From NCBI RefSeq assembly GCF_014192415.1, contig NZ_JACHXY010000001.1:620001-684000 (forward strand): 64,000 nt of DNA, given 5' to 3'. Of the stretch, positions 1 to 7,206 are shown piece by piece (the first letter of the stretch is position 1; every line of letters starts with the position of its first letter). Made by a program: the position numbers and the translations under genes. The notes beneath the pieces were generated by a model. It did no database searches, was not told the origin of the DNA, and was given only the letters and a program-made list of their open reading frames with translations. Source of the stretch: Microbacterium proteolyticum. GTDB lineage: Bacteria; Actinomycetota; Actinomycetes; Actinomycetales; Microbacteriaceae.

Positions 1-966
1 GGCGAGGGAGAGGGATGCCGAGCCCCCTGCGCCGTGCTTGAGCACGTTCGTCGTCGATTCGCGGACGACCGGGCCGAGTACGTCGGCGGGCGCCCCGCCC
101 GCCTCGCCGTCGATGAGCAGGTCGACGGTGAGTCCCGCGGCGCGCAACAGGTCTGCGGCGTTGGCGAGTTCGTCGGGGAGGGGGACGCCTCGGAACCGCG
201 CCGCGAGGTCGCGGGTGCCGCGGCGCGCTTCGTCGACGCTCGTGCGTGCCGCGCGCACCTGTTCGACGGCGGCGTCGGGGTCGCGGTCCATCATCTTCTC
301 GGCGAGTTCGAGTTGCAGCGCGATCACCTGCAGGTGATGCCCCTGCAGGTCGTGCAGGTCGCCCGCGAGGCGAAGTCGTTCCTGAGCGGCGGCGAGGCGT
401 CCCTCGGCGCGGCGCGCGCGGTCGAGTTCGCGCACGATGTCCCACCACCAGAGCGACGTGGCCGACAGCGGCGGAAGCATCGCGACGAAGAGCGCCAGCC
501 CGAAGAACGCGGCGACGGAGGGGGTGAGGCGCGTGGTGTCCACGATCCAGGCAGCCACGATCGCGACGATGAGCAGCATCACGAGGCGCAGCCGGATGCC
601 GCTGCGCCACCGCACGAGACAGAGAGCCTGCGCCGCGAGGGCGACCGCGACCAGCAGCGAACCGACGGTCGCACCGGTCAAGGCGCCGAACGCGACGCCG
701 ACGATGACCAGGGGCCAGACGGGGCGTGAGGTGTCGGGATCGTCCAGCGGCTCGCGCCGGTAGCGCAGGAGCAGCAGGACAGCGGATGCCGTGGCCCCGA
801 CCGCGCCGACCAGGTAGAGCCCGATGGCCAGCGGCGAGGCGCCCGGCACGACGACCGCGGCCCAGATGACCAGGGCGAAAACCTGCAGCGACAGGATCGA
901 GGCGACGGTGTACCACCACGTGACGCGGACGTCGCGGGCGTAGGTGGCGGCGGAGGAGGTGCTCAC
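1..966 (-). CDS. Sensor histidine kinase, HisKA_3 type (C-terminus outside window)
   Basis: Two-component sensor kinase of the NarL/DesK-partner class. Reading leftward from a GTG at 966, 322 codons stay open to the window edge, so the ATP-binding domain is cut off. The N-terminal ~165 residues are a series of hydrophobic membrane segments, followed by the dimerisation/phosphoacceptor motif ERLRLAGDLHDLQGHH with the phospho-histidine at about residue 205. The stretch VVRESTTNVLKHG near the edge is the start of the HATPase N-box. There is no ribosome site. A -10 box TACAGT (974-979) sits 7 nt before the GTG, so the mRNA is probably leaderless. An 18-bp palindrome lies just upstream of that promoter. 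The partner response regulator is presumably beyond the left edge. Confidence 0.9.
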   Translation of the reverse strand, partial: MSTSSAATYARDVRVTWWYTVASILSLQVFALVIWAAVVVPGASPLAIGLYLVGAVGATASAVLLLLRYRREPLDDPDTSRPVWPLVIVGVAFGALTGATVGSLLVAVALAAQALCLVRWRSGIRLRLVMLLIVAIVAAWIVDTTRLTPSVAAFFGLALFVAMLPPLSATSLWWWDIVRELDRARRAEGRLAAAQERLRLAGDLHDLQGHHLQVIALQLELAEKMMDRDPDAAVEQVRAARTSVDEARRGTRDLAARFRGVPLPDELANAADLLRAAGLTVDLLIDGEAGGAPADVLGPVVRESTTNVLKHGAGGSASLSLA

Positions 967-982
967 CCCGGCCACTGTACGG

Positions 983-1000
983 CCGTGACATTCGTCACGG
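983..1000. promoter_or_regulatory. Palindromic operator copy 1 (kinase promoter)
   Basis: CCGTGACATTCGTCACGG, a palindrome with GTGAC/GTCAC arms around ATTC. It overlaps the expected -35 region of the sensor-kinase promoter (-10 TACAGT at 974-979). An identical 18-mer occurs at 1741-1758. It is a plausible binding site for the cognate LuxR/NarL-type response regulator (inference). Confidence 0.6.
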
Positions 1001-1009
1001 GTGGGCGGA

Positions 1010-1570
1010 TCAGTCGCTGTGCAGAACCCGGCCGAAGAGGAGCATGTCGCGACGCCGGTCGCCGATGCGGTGATAGCTGCGCAGCAGCCCCTCGCGCTCG
1101 TATCCGGCTCGCTCGGCGGTGCGGATGGACGGCGCGTTCCACGGCTCGATGTACAACCCGATGCGGAACAGGCCCGGAACCGACGCGCCGAAGGCCGTCA
1201 GGGCGTTGAGCGCATCGGCCGCGAGCCCTCGGCCGCGAAAGGAGGGAGCGACGACGTAGCCCGCGGTGGACCGGCCCGCGCCGAGCTCGGCGGTCCAGAG
1301 ACCGCAGTGTCCGACGGCCTCCCCTGTCGCGGCATTCGCCATGGTGAAAGAGAAGCCGGCCCTCTCGCCGTGACGGCCGCGCTGCTGGGCGATCCACGCG
1401 CGCGCGTGCTGCTCGGTGGCATCGGCGGGGAGGGTGCCCGTCTGCGCGATGTACGGGTCGGTCGCCAATTCGCGCACCATCTTGACGTCGCGGTCGGTCA
1501 CCTCGCGCAACAGGATGCCGCCGTGGGCGGGCGGCGTGGCAGGCCAGGGCGGAAGTGAGATCGGCGGCAT
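1010..1570 (-). CDS. GNAT family N-acetyltransferase (RimJ/RimL-like)
   Basis: A 186-residue acetyl-CoA-dependent N-acetyltransferase of the Acetyltransf_3/RimJ-RimL type. Visible signatures are the acetyl-CoA pyrophosphate loop RGRGLA at residues 112-117 and the C-terminal NAPSIRTAERAGYEREG (145-161), which matches the usual N-x2-S-x-K/R-x2-E-x2-G-F motif. The length is normal. It reads toward the sensor kinase with a 43-bp gap that holds operator copy 1; the second copy lies about 170 bp upstream of its start. The substrate cannot be told from sequence: such enzymes acetylate ribosomal protein N-termini, amino acids or antibiotics. Confidence 0.85.
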   Translation of the reverse strand: MPPISLPPWPATPPAHGGILLREVTDRDVKMVRELATDPYIAQTGTLPADATEQHARAWIAQQRGRHGERAGFSFTMANAATGEAVGHCGLWTAELGAGRSTAGYVVAPSFRGRGLAADALNALTAFGASVPGLFRIGLYIEPWNAPSIRTAERAGYEREGLLRSYHRIGDRRRDMLLFGRVLHSD

Positions 1571-1740
1571 GGGTCCATCCTGCCCGTGCCGCGGGTCGAT
1601 CTCTCCTCCCGACGTCGCGGTGATCGTCTGGCAGGTCGTTCAGCGCGCGATCGGGTGATGGCGGGAGGAGGGTCAGGGAGCGGAGGAGGCATTCGTCCTT
1701 CTCGGTCCTCCCGTCGCCAGATCTCCTCCCTTCCCCCCTG

Positions 1741-1758
1741 CCGTGACATTCGTCACGG
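1741..1758. promoter_or_regulatory. Palindromic operator copy 2
   Basis: Exact second copy of CCGTGACATTCGTCACGG, 758 bp from the first. It lies in the 304-bp spacer (1571-1874) between the acetyltransferase start and the rightward membrane-protein gene at 1875, so it could control either. No other structure is seen in this spacer. Confidence 0.55.
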
Positions 1759-1874
1759 GTGGCCCGCCGCATCCTCCCGCGCGGTCGTGACACCGCGACA
1801 CTGCCGCCGGGCGGCCGGAACCGATCGGATGGACTCACCGCGGAACACGCCGCACATCACCCCCAGGAGCAGCA

Positions 1875-2375
1875 ATGTCGAACCCCCTCAGTGATCTCGT
1901 CCTCGGCTTCCAGGGCCTCGTCGAAGACGTGCCCGACCTCGTGCAACCGATCGTCGTCGCCCTCGCGGGGGCCGTGCCGTTCATCGAGGGCGAGGGGGCC
2001 GCCGCGATCGGCATCATCGGCGGCATCACCCCCGTCGTCGCCGCTGTCGCCGGCGCGATCGGCAACCTCATCTGCGTCGCCGTCGTCGTGCTGGTCGCCT
2101 CGCGCGTGCGCACCGCCGTCACCACCCGCCGGGGAGCCGTCGAGAAGCCCGTCACGGCCCGCCGCCAGAAGTTCGAGCGGGCCTACCACCGCTACGGAAC
2201 CCCCGGTGTGAGCCTGCTCGGCCCGCTGCTCCTCCCCACCCAGTTCACGGCCGCCGCCCTCACCTCGACCGGTGTGTCGCCGGCGCGTGTGATCGCCTGG
2301 CAGGCCGCCGCGATCGCGCTCTGGACCACCGTGATCACCCTAATCATCGTCGGCGTCATCCGGGTCGCCGCCTGA
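1875..2375 (+). CDS. Small multi-drug export-like membrane protein
   Basis: A 166-residue polytopic membrane protein resembling the small multi-drug export family (PF06695, DedA-like architecture). The sequence shows a re-entrant GAVPFIEGEGAAAIGI segment (about 32-47), hydrophobic helices, a basic cytoplasmic loop (about 78-105) and the second repeat element GPLLLPTQFTAAALTSTG before a last helix. The ATG follows a CAGGAGCAG ribosome site. The acidic residue in the membrane loop is typical of this fold. No substrate can be assigned, and the 'multi-drug' name rests on family labels rather than biochemistry. Confidence 0.7.
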   Translation: MSNPLSDLVLGFQGLVEDVPDLVQPIVVALAGAVPFIEGEGAAAIGIIGGITPVVAAVAGAIGNLICVAVVVLVASRVRTAVTTRRGAVEKPVTARRQKFERAYHRYGTPGVSLLGPLLLPTQFTAAALTSTGVSPARVIAWQAAAIALWTTVITLIIVGVIRVAA

Positions 2376-2512
2376 GCGCATCTACCCCGTGGGCTCAGGT
2401 CCGCCCTCGATGCGACTCCCACAGGCCACCCGGAACAGCCGAATCCTCCGCCGGGCCGCTTCGCGAGCGTTGCGACGACGGTCGCGCTCGAGGCGCGTGG
2501 GAGAGTGGCGAC

Positions 2513-3115
2513 GTGAAACTGTATTCCGACTTCGCCGCGCAACGCGCGCGTCAGGTGACGGCCGACATCATCGCCCTCGCGCTCATCGCCGTGAGTATCG
2601 CGGTGGGGGTGTTCGTGTTCTCCACCGTGGCCCAGCTCGCGCGGTTCGGTCGTCAGATGCAGACCGCGGGCGCCGACTTCCGCACGTCGATGACCGACGT
2701 CGGCGCCCAACTGGGCGGGGTCCCCCTCATCGGTTCGGGCATCAGCGCACCTTTCGACACGGCGAGTTCGGCGGGAGACACCCTCGCCGCCGCCGGTCAG
2801 ACGCAGCAAGACCTCGTGATGCAAGCGGCGATCGCGCTCGGTGTCGGCGTCGCCGCCCTGCCGATCCTGCTCGTTCTGCTGGTGTGGCTCCTCCCGCGCC
2901 TCCGCTTCATCTCGCGGGCGACGCGCACCCGCACGTTGATGCGCGCCGGGCTCGACACCGACCTGCTCGCGCTCCGCGCGCTCACCCATCAGAAGGTGGG
3001 CACGATTGCGAAGGTCTCTCCCGATGCCCTCGGCGCCTGGCGTCGCGGAGACCCCCAGGTGGTGCGTGAGCTCGCCGGCTTGGAGCTGAGGTCCGTCGGC
3101 ATCCGCGTCCCTTAG
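2513..3115 (+). CDS. Conserved actinobacterial two-TM membrane protein of unknown function
   Basis: A 200-residue protein from a GTG start preceded by GGGAGAG. It has a hydrophobic helix at about 18-44, an extracytoplasmic segment of about 60 residues rich in Gly/Thr/Ser/Asp, and a second helix at about 103-130. A basic cytoplasmic tail of about 70 residues follows, with a helical segment rich in Leu/Arg. I recognise the type as a hypothetical protein frequent in actinobacteria but know no function. It is an isolated transcription unit between the membrane protein at 1875 and the convergent deaminase at 3134. Confidence 0.65.
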   Translation: MKLYSDFAAQRARQVTADIIALALIAVSIAVGVFVFSTVAQLARFGRQMQTAGADFRTSMTDVGAQLGGVPLIGSGISAPFDTASSAGDTLAAAGQTQQDLVMQAAIALGVGVAALPILLVLLVWLLPRLRFISRATRTRTLMRAGLDTDLLALRALTHQKVGTIAKVSPDALGAWRRGDPQVVRELAGLELRSVGIRVP

Positions 3116-3133
3116 GCCGACAACGCCCCCACG

Positions 3134-3607
3134 TCAGCCCCAGAAGCCCTCATGCGCCCGCGCCGCCTCGTCCTCGAGATGCGGCCCCGACACGCTCGTC
3201 GGCCGACCCCCGCGAGCGAACACCTCGCGTGACGGCAGATCCAGATCGTCTCCCGACCCCGCGAGGGCGATGAGCGCTCTGCCCGACAGCGCGTACACGA
3301 CTCGGCCGATCCCCACCCAGAAGATCGCCCCGCAGCACATGGCGCAGGGTTCGCACGATGTGAACAGGGTGGATGCCGGCAGGTCAGCGGCATCCATCTC
3401 CTTCCCCGCGAAGCGCACGAGGTTCGTCTCCGCGTGGCAGGTGACGTCGTGGTCGGTGATGACCGTGTTCTCGGCCTCTATGATGCGACCGTCTGCCGTG
3501 ACGATCAGCGCTCCGAAAGGGTGATTGCCGTGCTCGCGGGCGAGCTGCGACAGCTCGATCGCGCGGCGGAGATGGGCGAGGTCGGTCGGGGCGAGAGTGT
3601 CGGCCAT
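3134..3607 (-). CDS. Nucleoside deaminase (CMP/dCMP-type zinc deaminase)
   Basis: A 157-residue zinc-dependent cytidine/guanine-deaminase fold protein. The zinc and proton-shuttle motif HAET and the second zinc motif PCAMC (in SCEPCAMCCGAIFW) are intact. The start is taken at the ATG at 3607, where similarity begins (MADTLAPTDLAHLRRAIELS). The frame stays open upstream but holds unrelated sequence, partly a decayed hydrolase. Homologues include guanine deaminase and TadA-like enzymes. The FGALIV...HAET layout and the long C-terminal segment favour a free-base or nucleoside deaminase over tRNA deaminase (inference). Confidence 0.88.
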   Translation of the reverse strand: MADTLAPTDLAHLRRAIELSQLAREHGNHPFGALIVTADGRIIEAENTVITDHDVTCHAETNLVRFAGKEMDAADLPASTLFTSCEPCAMCCGAIFWVGIGRVVYALSGRALIALAGSGDDLDLPSREVFARGGRPTSVSGPHLEDEAARAHEGFWG

Positions 3608-3659
3608 GCAGTCGATGATCGTCGGCGCGTGGGGATTCGGGAAGCACACCGCGCACATC

Positions 3660-4000
3660 TCAGGCGGCCAGCGCCGCCGCGAGCCCCTCCTGCAGTTCGC
3701 GCACGATGGCATCCGGCATCTCCAGCGCCGGGAACTGGCCGACGAGGGTTCTTGCCGCCCGCGTGGATGCCGATGACGTGCTCCGCGAATCGACCGGCGA
3801 GCGCGATCGCACCCGCGATAGGCTCGGTGCCCCACCCCCTCCTCAGCCGGCTTATCGGGGCATCGGCAGTCCGGAGGCGACGGCGCAACGACAGGGAAAG
3901 CCAGCGCCGCGGCATCCTGAGGCTCCGTGAGCTCGTCGATGACGTCGACGAAGTCGGCCGCACTCCCCGGCCATCCGCGCGTCATGACGAGCGCAGTCAC
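3660..4000 (-). pseudogene. Remnant of an epoxide hydrolase (alpha/beta hydrolase)
   Basis: Pieces of one hydrolase are spread over three frames on the minus strand. Positions 4000-3830 encode a segment with TRGWPGSAADFVDVIDELT and later DKPAEEG, matching the HGWPGS oxyanion region of epoxide hydrolases. A shifted frame (3837-3745) reads GWGTEPIAGAIALAGRFAEH then VIGIHAGG. A third frame (3738-3660) ends FPALEMPDAIVRELQEGL and stops at 3660-3662. The stretch that should carry the nucleophile (GGDWG region) is missing, as are the N-terminal EHN domain and most of the cap. Two frameshifts plus deletions make it non-functional. Confidence 0.7.
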
Positions 4001-4123
4001 ATCCGGTCGCGAGGAACGACGTCGGAGGGAGGGATGCAGATGGCGGCGCATCTCGGCGGTCGATCGCTCCATCGTTCCGCGCCTGACATCCCTGGACCAG
4101 GACCGACTGAGGAGGACTCCCCC

Positions 4124-4333
4124 ATGAACATCGAACCCGGCATCTACGAGCACTTCAAGGGCCAGCGCTACGAGGTGTTCGGGACCGCCAGACACTCCGA
4201 GACCGAGGAGGTCTTCGTCTCCTACCGCAAGCTCTACGACGACTACTCCTGCTGGGTGCGCCCCGTGGACATGTTCACGGGGGTTGTCGACCGCGACGGG
4301 TACGTAGGGCCGAGGTTCCGCCGGATCGAGTAG
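4124..4333 (+). CDS. DUF1653 domain protein
   Basis: A 69-residue protein that is essentially one DUF1653 domain: a GIYEHFKGQRYEVFGTARHS start, then YRKLYDDYSCWVRPVDMF and a C-terminal GPRFRRIE. The family is a small beta-rich domain of unknown function found widely in bacteria. An AGGAGGA ribosome site lies about 10 nt before the ATG. It is a single gene between the hydrolase remnant and the convergent gene ending at 4390. Confidence 0.85.
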   Translation: MNIEPGIYEHFKGQRYEVFGTARHSETEEVFVSYRKLYDDYSCWVRPVDMFTGVVDRDGYVGPRFRRIE

Positions 4334-4389
4334 TCACGGTCGGCACGGGGGGACGCGAGAGACGCTGGAGCCTCCGGCGTGCGGTCGTC

Positions 4390-4749
4390 TCAGCGCGCGA
4401 TGGACAGGACGACGATCCCGACGGTCAGCAGCGTCGCCGCCAGCGCGCCCGCAACGATCGCGACGACGGAGCCGAAGGGACGGACCGTGGTCGATGTATC
4501 GACGGTGTCGGCGGCGTGGATCCGGGGGAGCTCGGCCGCGTGGAGCGTGGATAGTTGAGCGGCGCGCAGCGAGTCGTGCCGCCCCAAGGGCGTTCCGAGC
4601 CGGTCGAAAGCGATGAAGGACCCGTCGGGAACGGTAACGACATGGCCGAGGGTCACGTCCCCGATCTTCGCGACGCGGTGTCCTTCCTCCTGCATGATCC
4701 ACGCGGGCGACACGTGGTCGGGCGTGGGGTGCACTCCTCGCGTGTTCAC
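4390..4749 (-). CDS. Small C-terminally anchored membrane protein
   Basis: A 119-residue protein starting at a GTG that overlaps the stop of the preceding gene (GTGA at 4746-4749), so translation is probably coupled. A soluble N-terminal part of about 85 residues contains VAKIGDVTLGHVVTVPDGSF and a region rich in short polar helices. The last ~30 residues form one hydrophobic helix (FGSVVAIVAGALAATLLTVG) ending in Ile-Ala-Arg, so it is tail-anchored with the bulk presumably cytoplasmic. I do not recognise a family. Its fixed pairing with the upstream gene is the only functional hint. Confidence 0.6.
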   Translation of the reverse strand: MNTRGVHPTPDHVSPAWIMQEEGHRVAKIGDVTLGHVVTVPDGSFIAFDRLGTPLGRHDSLRAAQLSTLHAAELPRIHAADTVDTSTTVRPFGSVVAIVAGALAATLLTVGIVVLSIAR

Positions 4750-5093
4750 GCGACGGACCGATCCGCGCTCGGCGGCGCCACGTGGTCGTGCCCGCCGTGT
4801 TCGGTGAGGTCGATGCATAGACCCGTCGCAGAATTCGCGGCGCGCGCGAAGTCATGCAGGGTCGCTCTGTCGAATGCGATGTCCGCGACGGTGTCGAAGA
4901 CGAATCGCAGCGGGATCGCGGCATGCACCCACAGCGTGCACAGGTGCGCCGCCCCGGCGCCGGATTGCCGTAACGACACCGTGAAGCTCTCGCCGCGGCG
5001 CAGTTTCACCGTCATCACCGCTTGCAGATGCGCGAGGACGACGTCAGGTATCGAAACAGGCTCTTGTGTTGAGCCGTAGAACAGGCTGCCCAT
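4746..5093 (-). CDS. Small Microbacteriaceae protein, probably DUF7882 family
   Basis: A 115-residue protein starting MGSLFYGSTQEPVSIPD, with the conserved core LAHLQAVMTVKLRRGESF, LWVHAAIPLRFVF and a closing LHDFARAANSATG. This is the pattern of short proteins very common in Microbacteriaceae, often mislabelled 'ATP-dependent DNA ligase' and, I believe, now grouped as DUF7882. The start is chosen at the ATG at 5093 because family members begin MGxLxYG; nine upstream codons are open but not family-like. It is translationally coupled to the membrane protein downstream. The function is unknown. Confidence 0.7.
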   Translation of the reverse strand: MGSLFYGSTQEPVSIPDVVLAHLQAVMTVKLRRGESFTVSLRQSGAGAAHLCTLWVHAAIPLRFVFDTVADIAFDRATLHDFARAANSATGLCIDLTEHGGHDHVAPPSADRSVA

Positions 5094-5265
5094 CTTCGCC
5101 CCCAGCTGACACGACGACATGACGGTCTACCGAGGTCTGGGGCAACTCAGCACAGAGTAGGGGAGCTCGCAGGGGAAAGCAATGAACGGATCGCCGCGGG
5201 CGGGAGGGCCGCGGACCTCTGCGCTGCCGTCGCTGTGCCCGTAGAGTGACGACAGGCGTCCCCTG

Positions 5266-5293
5266 GACCTAGGCCGCTGTGTCCCACTAGGTC
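5266..5293 (+). promoter_or_regulatory. Leader hairpin before the GAF-ANTAR gene
   Basis: GACCTAG and CTAGGTC form a perfect 7-bp stem around a 14-nt loop, ending directly beside the AGGAG ribosome site (5294-5298) of the gene starting at 5303. ANTAR proteins act by binding RNA hairpins, so autoregulation is possible. This single hairpin does not by itself match the known two-hexaloop ANTAR target. Confidence 0.4.
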
Positions 5294-5302
5294 AGGAGTG
5301 TC

Positions 5303-5944
5303 ATGTCAGCCGATAGCGAGTCCTCCGGCTCTTTGTGCACCGATTTCGTGACCGCACTGCCGGTGCCGCACATCGCCATCTCGACGCTGGGCGCCCCTTT
5401 CGAGGTCGAGACGATCTGCTCGAGCGACGACGTCGCCGCCCACCTGGACGAGACGCAGCTCGATTCCGGTGTGGGACCGTGTTGGAGAGCTCGAGACACC
5501 GCCTCACCCGTGTTGCTTCCCGACCTGTGGCAGGACGCGCGCACCGCATGGCCGGTGTTTCTGGCGGCAGCCGCACGGTACGGGATCTCATCGGTGTACG
5601 CGTTTCCGATGGCGGTGGGCCTGGTGGAGGTGGGCGTCGTGAATCTCTACGCCACCGGTGTGCGTGCTCTGACGGTCGATCAGGTCGATGAAGCCGCACG
5701 ACTGGCGGATTCGGCTGGTCACCGGATCCTCCGGACGGCGCTGGAGGGGCTGGACGACGACGTCTCCACGAACGCCTCACCGCGGCGGTTCGTGCACCAA
5801 GCGACCGGAATGGTGGTCGCGCAGTTGCAGGTGGGGCCCGAAGATGCACTGCTCGTCATCCGCGCCCACGCGTTCGCGTCGGGCCGGTCGGTACGCGAGG
5901 TAGCGGAAGCGATCATCTCGCGCGACATCGATTTTTCGGTGTGA
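5303..5944 (+). CDS. GAF-ANTAR domain transcription antitermination regulator
   Basis: 213 residues. A GAF-like sensor domain covers about 1-145 (AFPMAVGLVEVGVVNLYATG is its beta-sheet core). The C-terminal ANTAR RNA-binding domain covers about 155-213, recognisable from VHQATGMVVAQLQVGPEDAL and the AxxxGRSVREVAEAII helix. ANTAR proteins bind nascent RNA to block termination. The ANTAR part departs from the usual IEQAKG (VHQATG here). A good AGGAG site precedes the ATG. A second, more canonical GAF-ANTAR gene follows after 29 bp, so the two are probably co-transcribed. Confidence 0.82.
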   Translation: MSADSESSGSLCTDFVTALPVPHIAISTLGAPFEVETICSSDDVAAHLDETQLDSGVGPCWRARDTASPVLLPDLWQDARTAWPVFLAAAARYGISSVYAFPMAVGLVEVGVVNLYATGVRALTVDQVDEAARLADSAGHRILRTALEGLDDDVSTNASPRRFVHQATGMVVAQLQVGPEDALLVIRAHAFASGRSVREVAEAIISRDIDFSV

Positions 5945-5973
5945 AGACGGATGGACGGAAGTAGGTTGCACTC

Positions 5974-6687
5974 ATGACGAGCACACCGCGCGAGAAAGAA
6001 CTGGTCGATACGTTCGTCGAGCTCGCCGACACCATGGTCAACGGGTACGACATCGTCGACTTGCTGTACCGGTTGGTCACCCGGTGCGCGCATATCCTGG
6101 GCGCTGCCGACGCCGGCATCCTGATTCCCGACTCGCATGGGTCGCTGGAGGTGGTCGCCTCGACGAGCGAGCGCAGCCAGCTCATCTCTCTGCTGCAACT
6201 CAACGAAGAACAAGGCCCCTGCCTCGAGGCTTACCACTCCGGCCAACCGGTCACCGTCGACGACTTCGACGCGATCCGCAACCGGTGGCCGCGGTTCGCG
6301 GAGGCCACCGGCGAGCAGGGGTACACCTGGATGCACGCGATCCCCCTCCGACTCCGCGAGGAGGTCATCGGTTCGCTGAACCTCTTCGGCGACCAACCCG
6401 GTGCGCTCACCGCCGAGGATGCGCTGGCGGCGCGGGGCCTCGCCGACATCGCCACCATCGGCATCCTCCACGAACGGGCTTTCCGAGAGTCGAACCTCGC
6501 CCGCACGCAGTTGCAACACGCACTCGACAGTCGCGTCGTGATCGAGCAGGCCAAGGGCATCCTGTCTCACACCCACGGTGTCGACATGGAGGAAGCGTTT
6601 CGGCTTCTGCGCGAACGAGCCCGCAGCACCCAGCGGAAGCTGGCGGACGTCGCCCGCGAGATCATCGCCGCCGCCAGCGGCCGCTGA
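5974..6687 (+). CDS. GAF-ANTAR domain transcription antitermination regulator
   Basis: 237 residues. The GAF domain spans about 20-165 (IVDLLYRLVTRCAHILGAAD through IPLRLREEVIGSLNLFG) and a canonical ANTAR domain spans about 175-235 (SRVVIEQAKGILSHTHGVDM, AFRLLRERARS, LADVAREII). It is a soluble cytoplasmic RNA-binding antiterminator likely switched by a ligand or stress signal through GAF. It follows the first GAF-ANTAR gene by 29 bp. Target transcripts are not evident. The Met/Cys-rich copper-binding gene starts 111 bp downstream. Confidence 0.9.
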   Translation: MTSTPREKELVDTFVELADTMVNGYDIVDLLYRLVTRCAHILGAADAGILIPDSHGSLEVVASTSERSQLISLLQLNEEQGPCLEAYHSGQPVTVDDFDAIRNRWPRFAEATGEQGYTWMHAIPLRLREEVIGSLNLFGDQPGALTAEDALAARGLADIATIGILHERAFRESNLARTQLQHALDSRVVIEQAKGILSHTHGVDMEEAFRLLRERARSTQRKLADVAREIIAAASGR

Positions 6688-6798
6688 GGTGGCTACGGGA
6701 GCGCGCGGGGCCGTGGTCCAGGCGTAGCATCGCCCGTACGCCGGAGTCCCTCCGCGGCATCCGGTCCCTCCGAACCGACGAGAACACGGGAGATCCAG

Positions 6799-7200
6799 AT
6801 GGACACGATGGCAATGATGAAGTCGATGGACATGGGCGAGATGACCATGGACATGGATGCCATGCAGGAATGCATGCAGTCGCTCAATGCCTGCGCGATG
6901 GCCGCGGCGATGTGCGCCGGCAGCGACATGATGCACGGCCCCGAGATGGCCACGTGCTGCGCGACGTGCTCGAACATGGTCGAGATGGCGCAGGCGACGA
7001 TGCACATGATGATGCGTCCGGCCGGGATGAACATGGACGTGATGCGCGCCATGATGACCGCCTGCATGACCATGGGCAAGGCCTGCGCCGCCGAGTGCCG
7101 CGCGCACGCCGACATGGACGAGATGTGCCGCTACTGCGCGATGGCCTGCGACGACATGGTCATGAAGTGCGAGGCCATGATGGCATCGATGTCCGCCTGA
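6799..7200 (+). CDS. Met/Cys-rich four-helix copper-storage-like protein (Csp/DUF326)
   Basis: 133 residues containing 37 methionines (28%) and 13 cysteines. The Cys spacing (ACAMAAAMCAG, ATCCATCSNM, ACMTMGKACAAECRAHADM, CRYCAMACDDM) is that of the DUF326/Csp family, whose four-helix bundles bind many Cu(I) ions through inward-facing cysteines. The N-terminal ~22 residues are almost a methionine-Asp/Gly repeat, resembling Met-rich Cu(I) motifs, and Met also replaces ordinary hydrophobic residues throughout the helices. No signal peptide is seen, so cytosolic Cu(I) storage is expected. The ATG follows GGGAGA. Metal identity is inferred from the family. Confidence 0.8.
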   Translation: MDTMAMMKSMDMGEMTMDMDAMQECMQSLNACAMAAAMCAGSDMMHGPEMATCCATCSNMVEMAQATMHMMMRPAGMNMDVMRAMMTACMTMGKACAAECRAHADMDEMCRYCAMACDDMVMKCEAMMASMSA

Positions 7201-7206
7201 ACCCGC

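Noticed and set aside
34..729. Long rightward open frame opposite the sensor kinase
   Set aside because: It is the antisense shadow of the histidine-kinase gene; it is Arg/Glu-rich without family motifs, while the minus strand carries the HisKA_3 signature.
3608..4195. N-terminal extension of the deaminase to a 353-residue protein
   Set aside because: The deaminase domain starts at MADTLAPT (3607); the extension contains fragments of an unrelated frameshifted hydrolase.
5974..7200. Rightward 381-codon frame overlapping the second ANTAR gene and the copper-storage-like gene
   Set aside because: It is a shifted-frame shadow crossing two well-supported genes, with Arg/His-rich composition.
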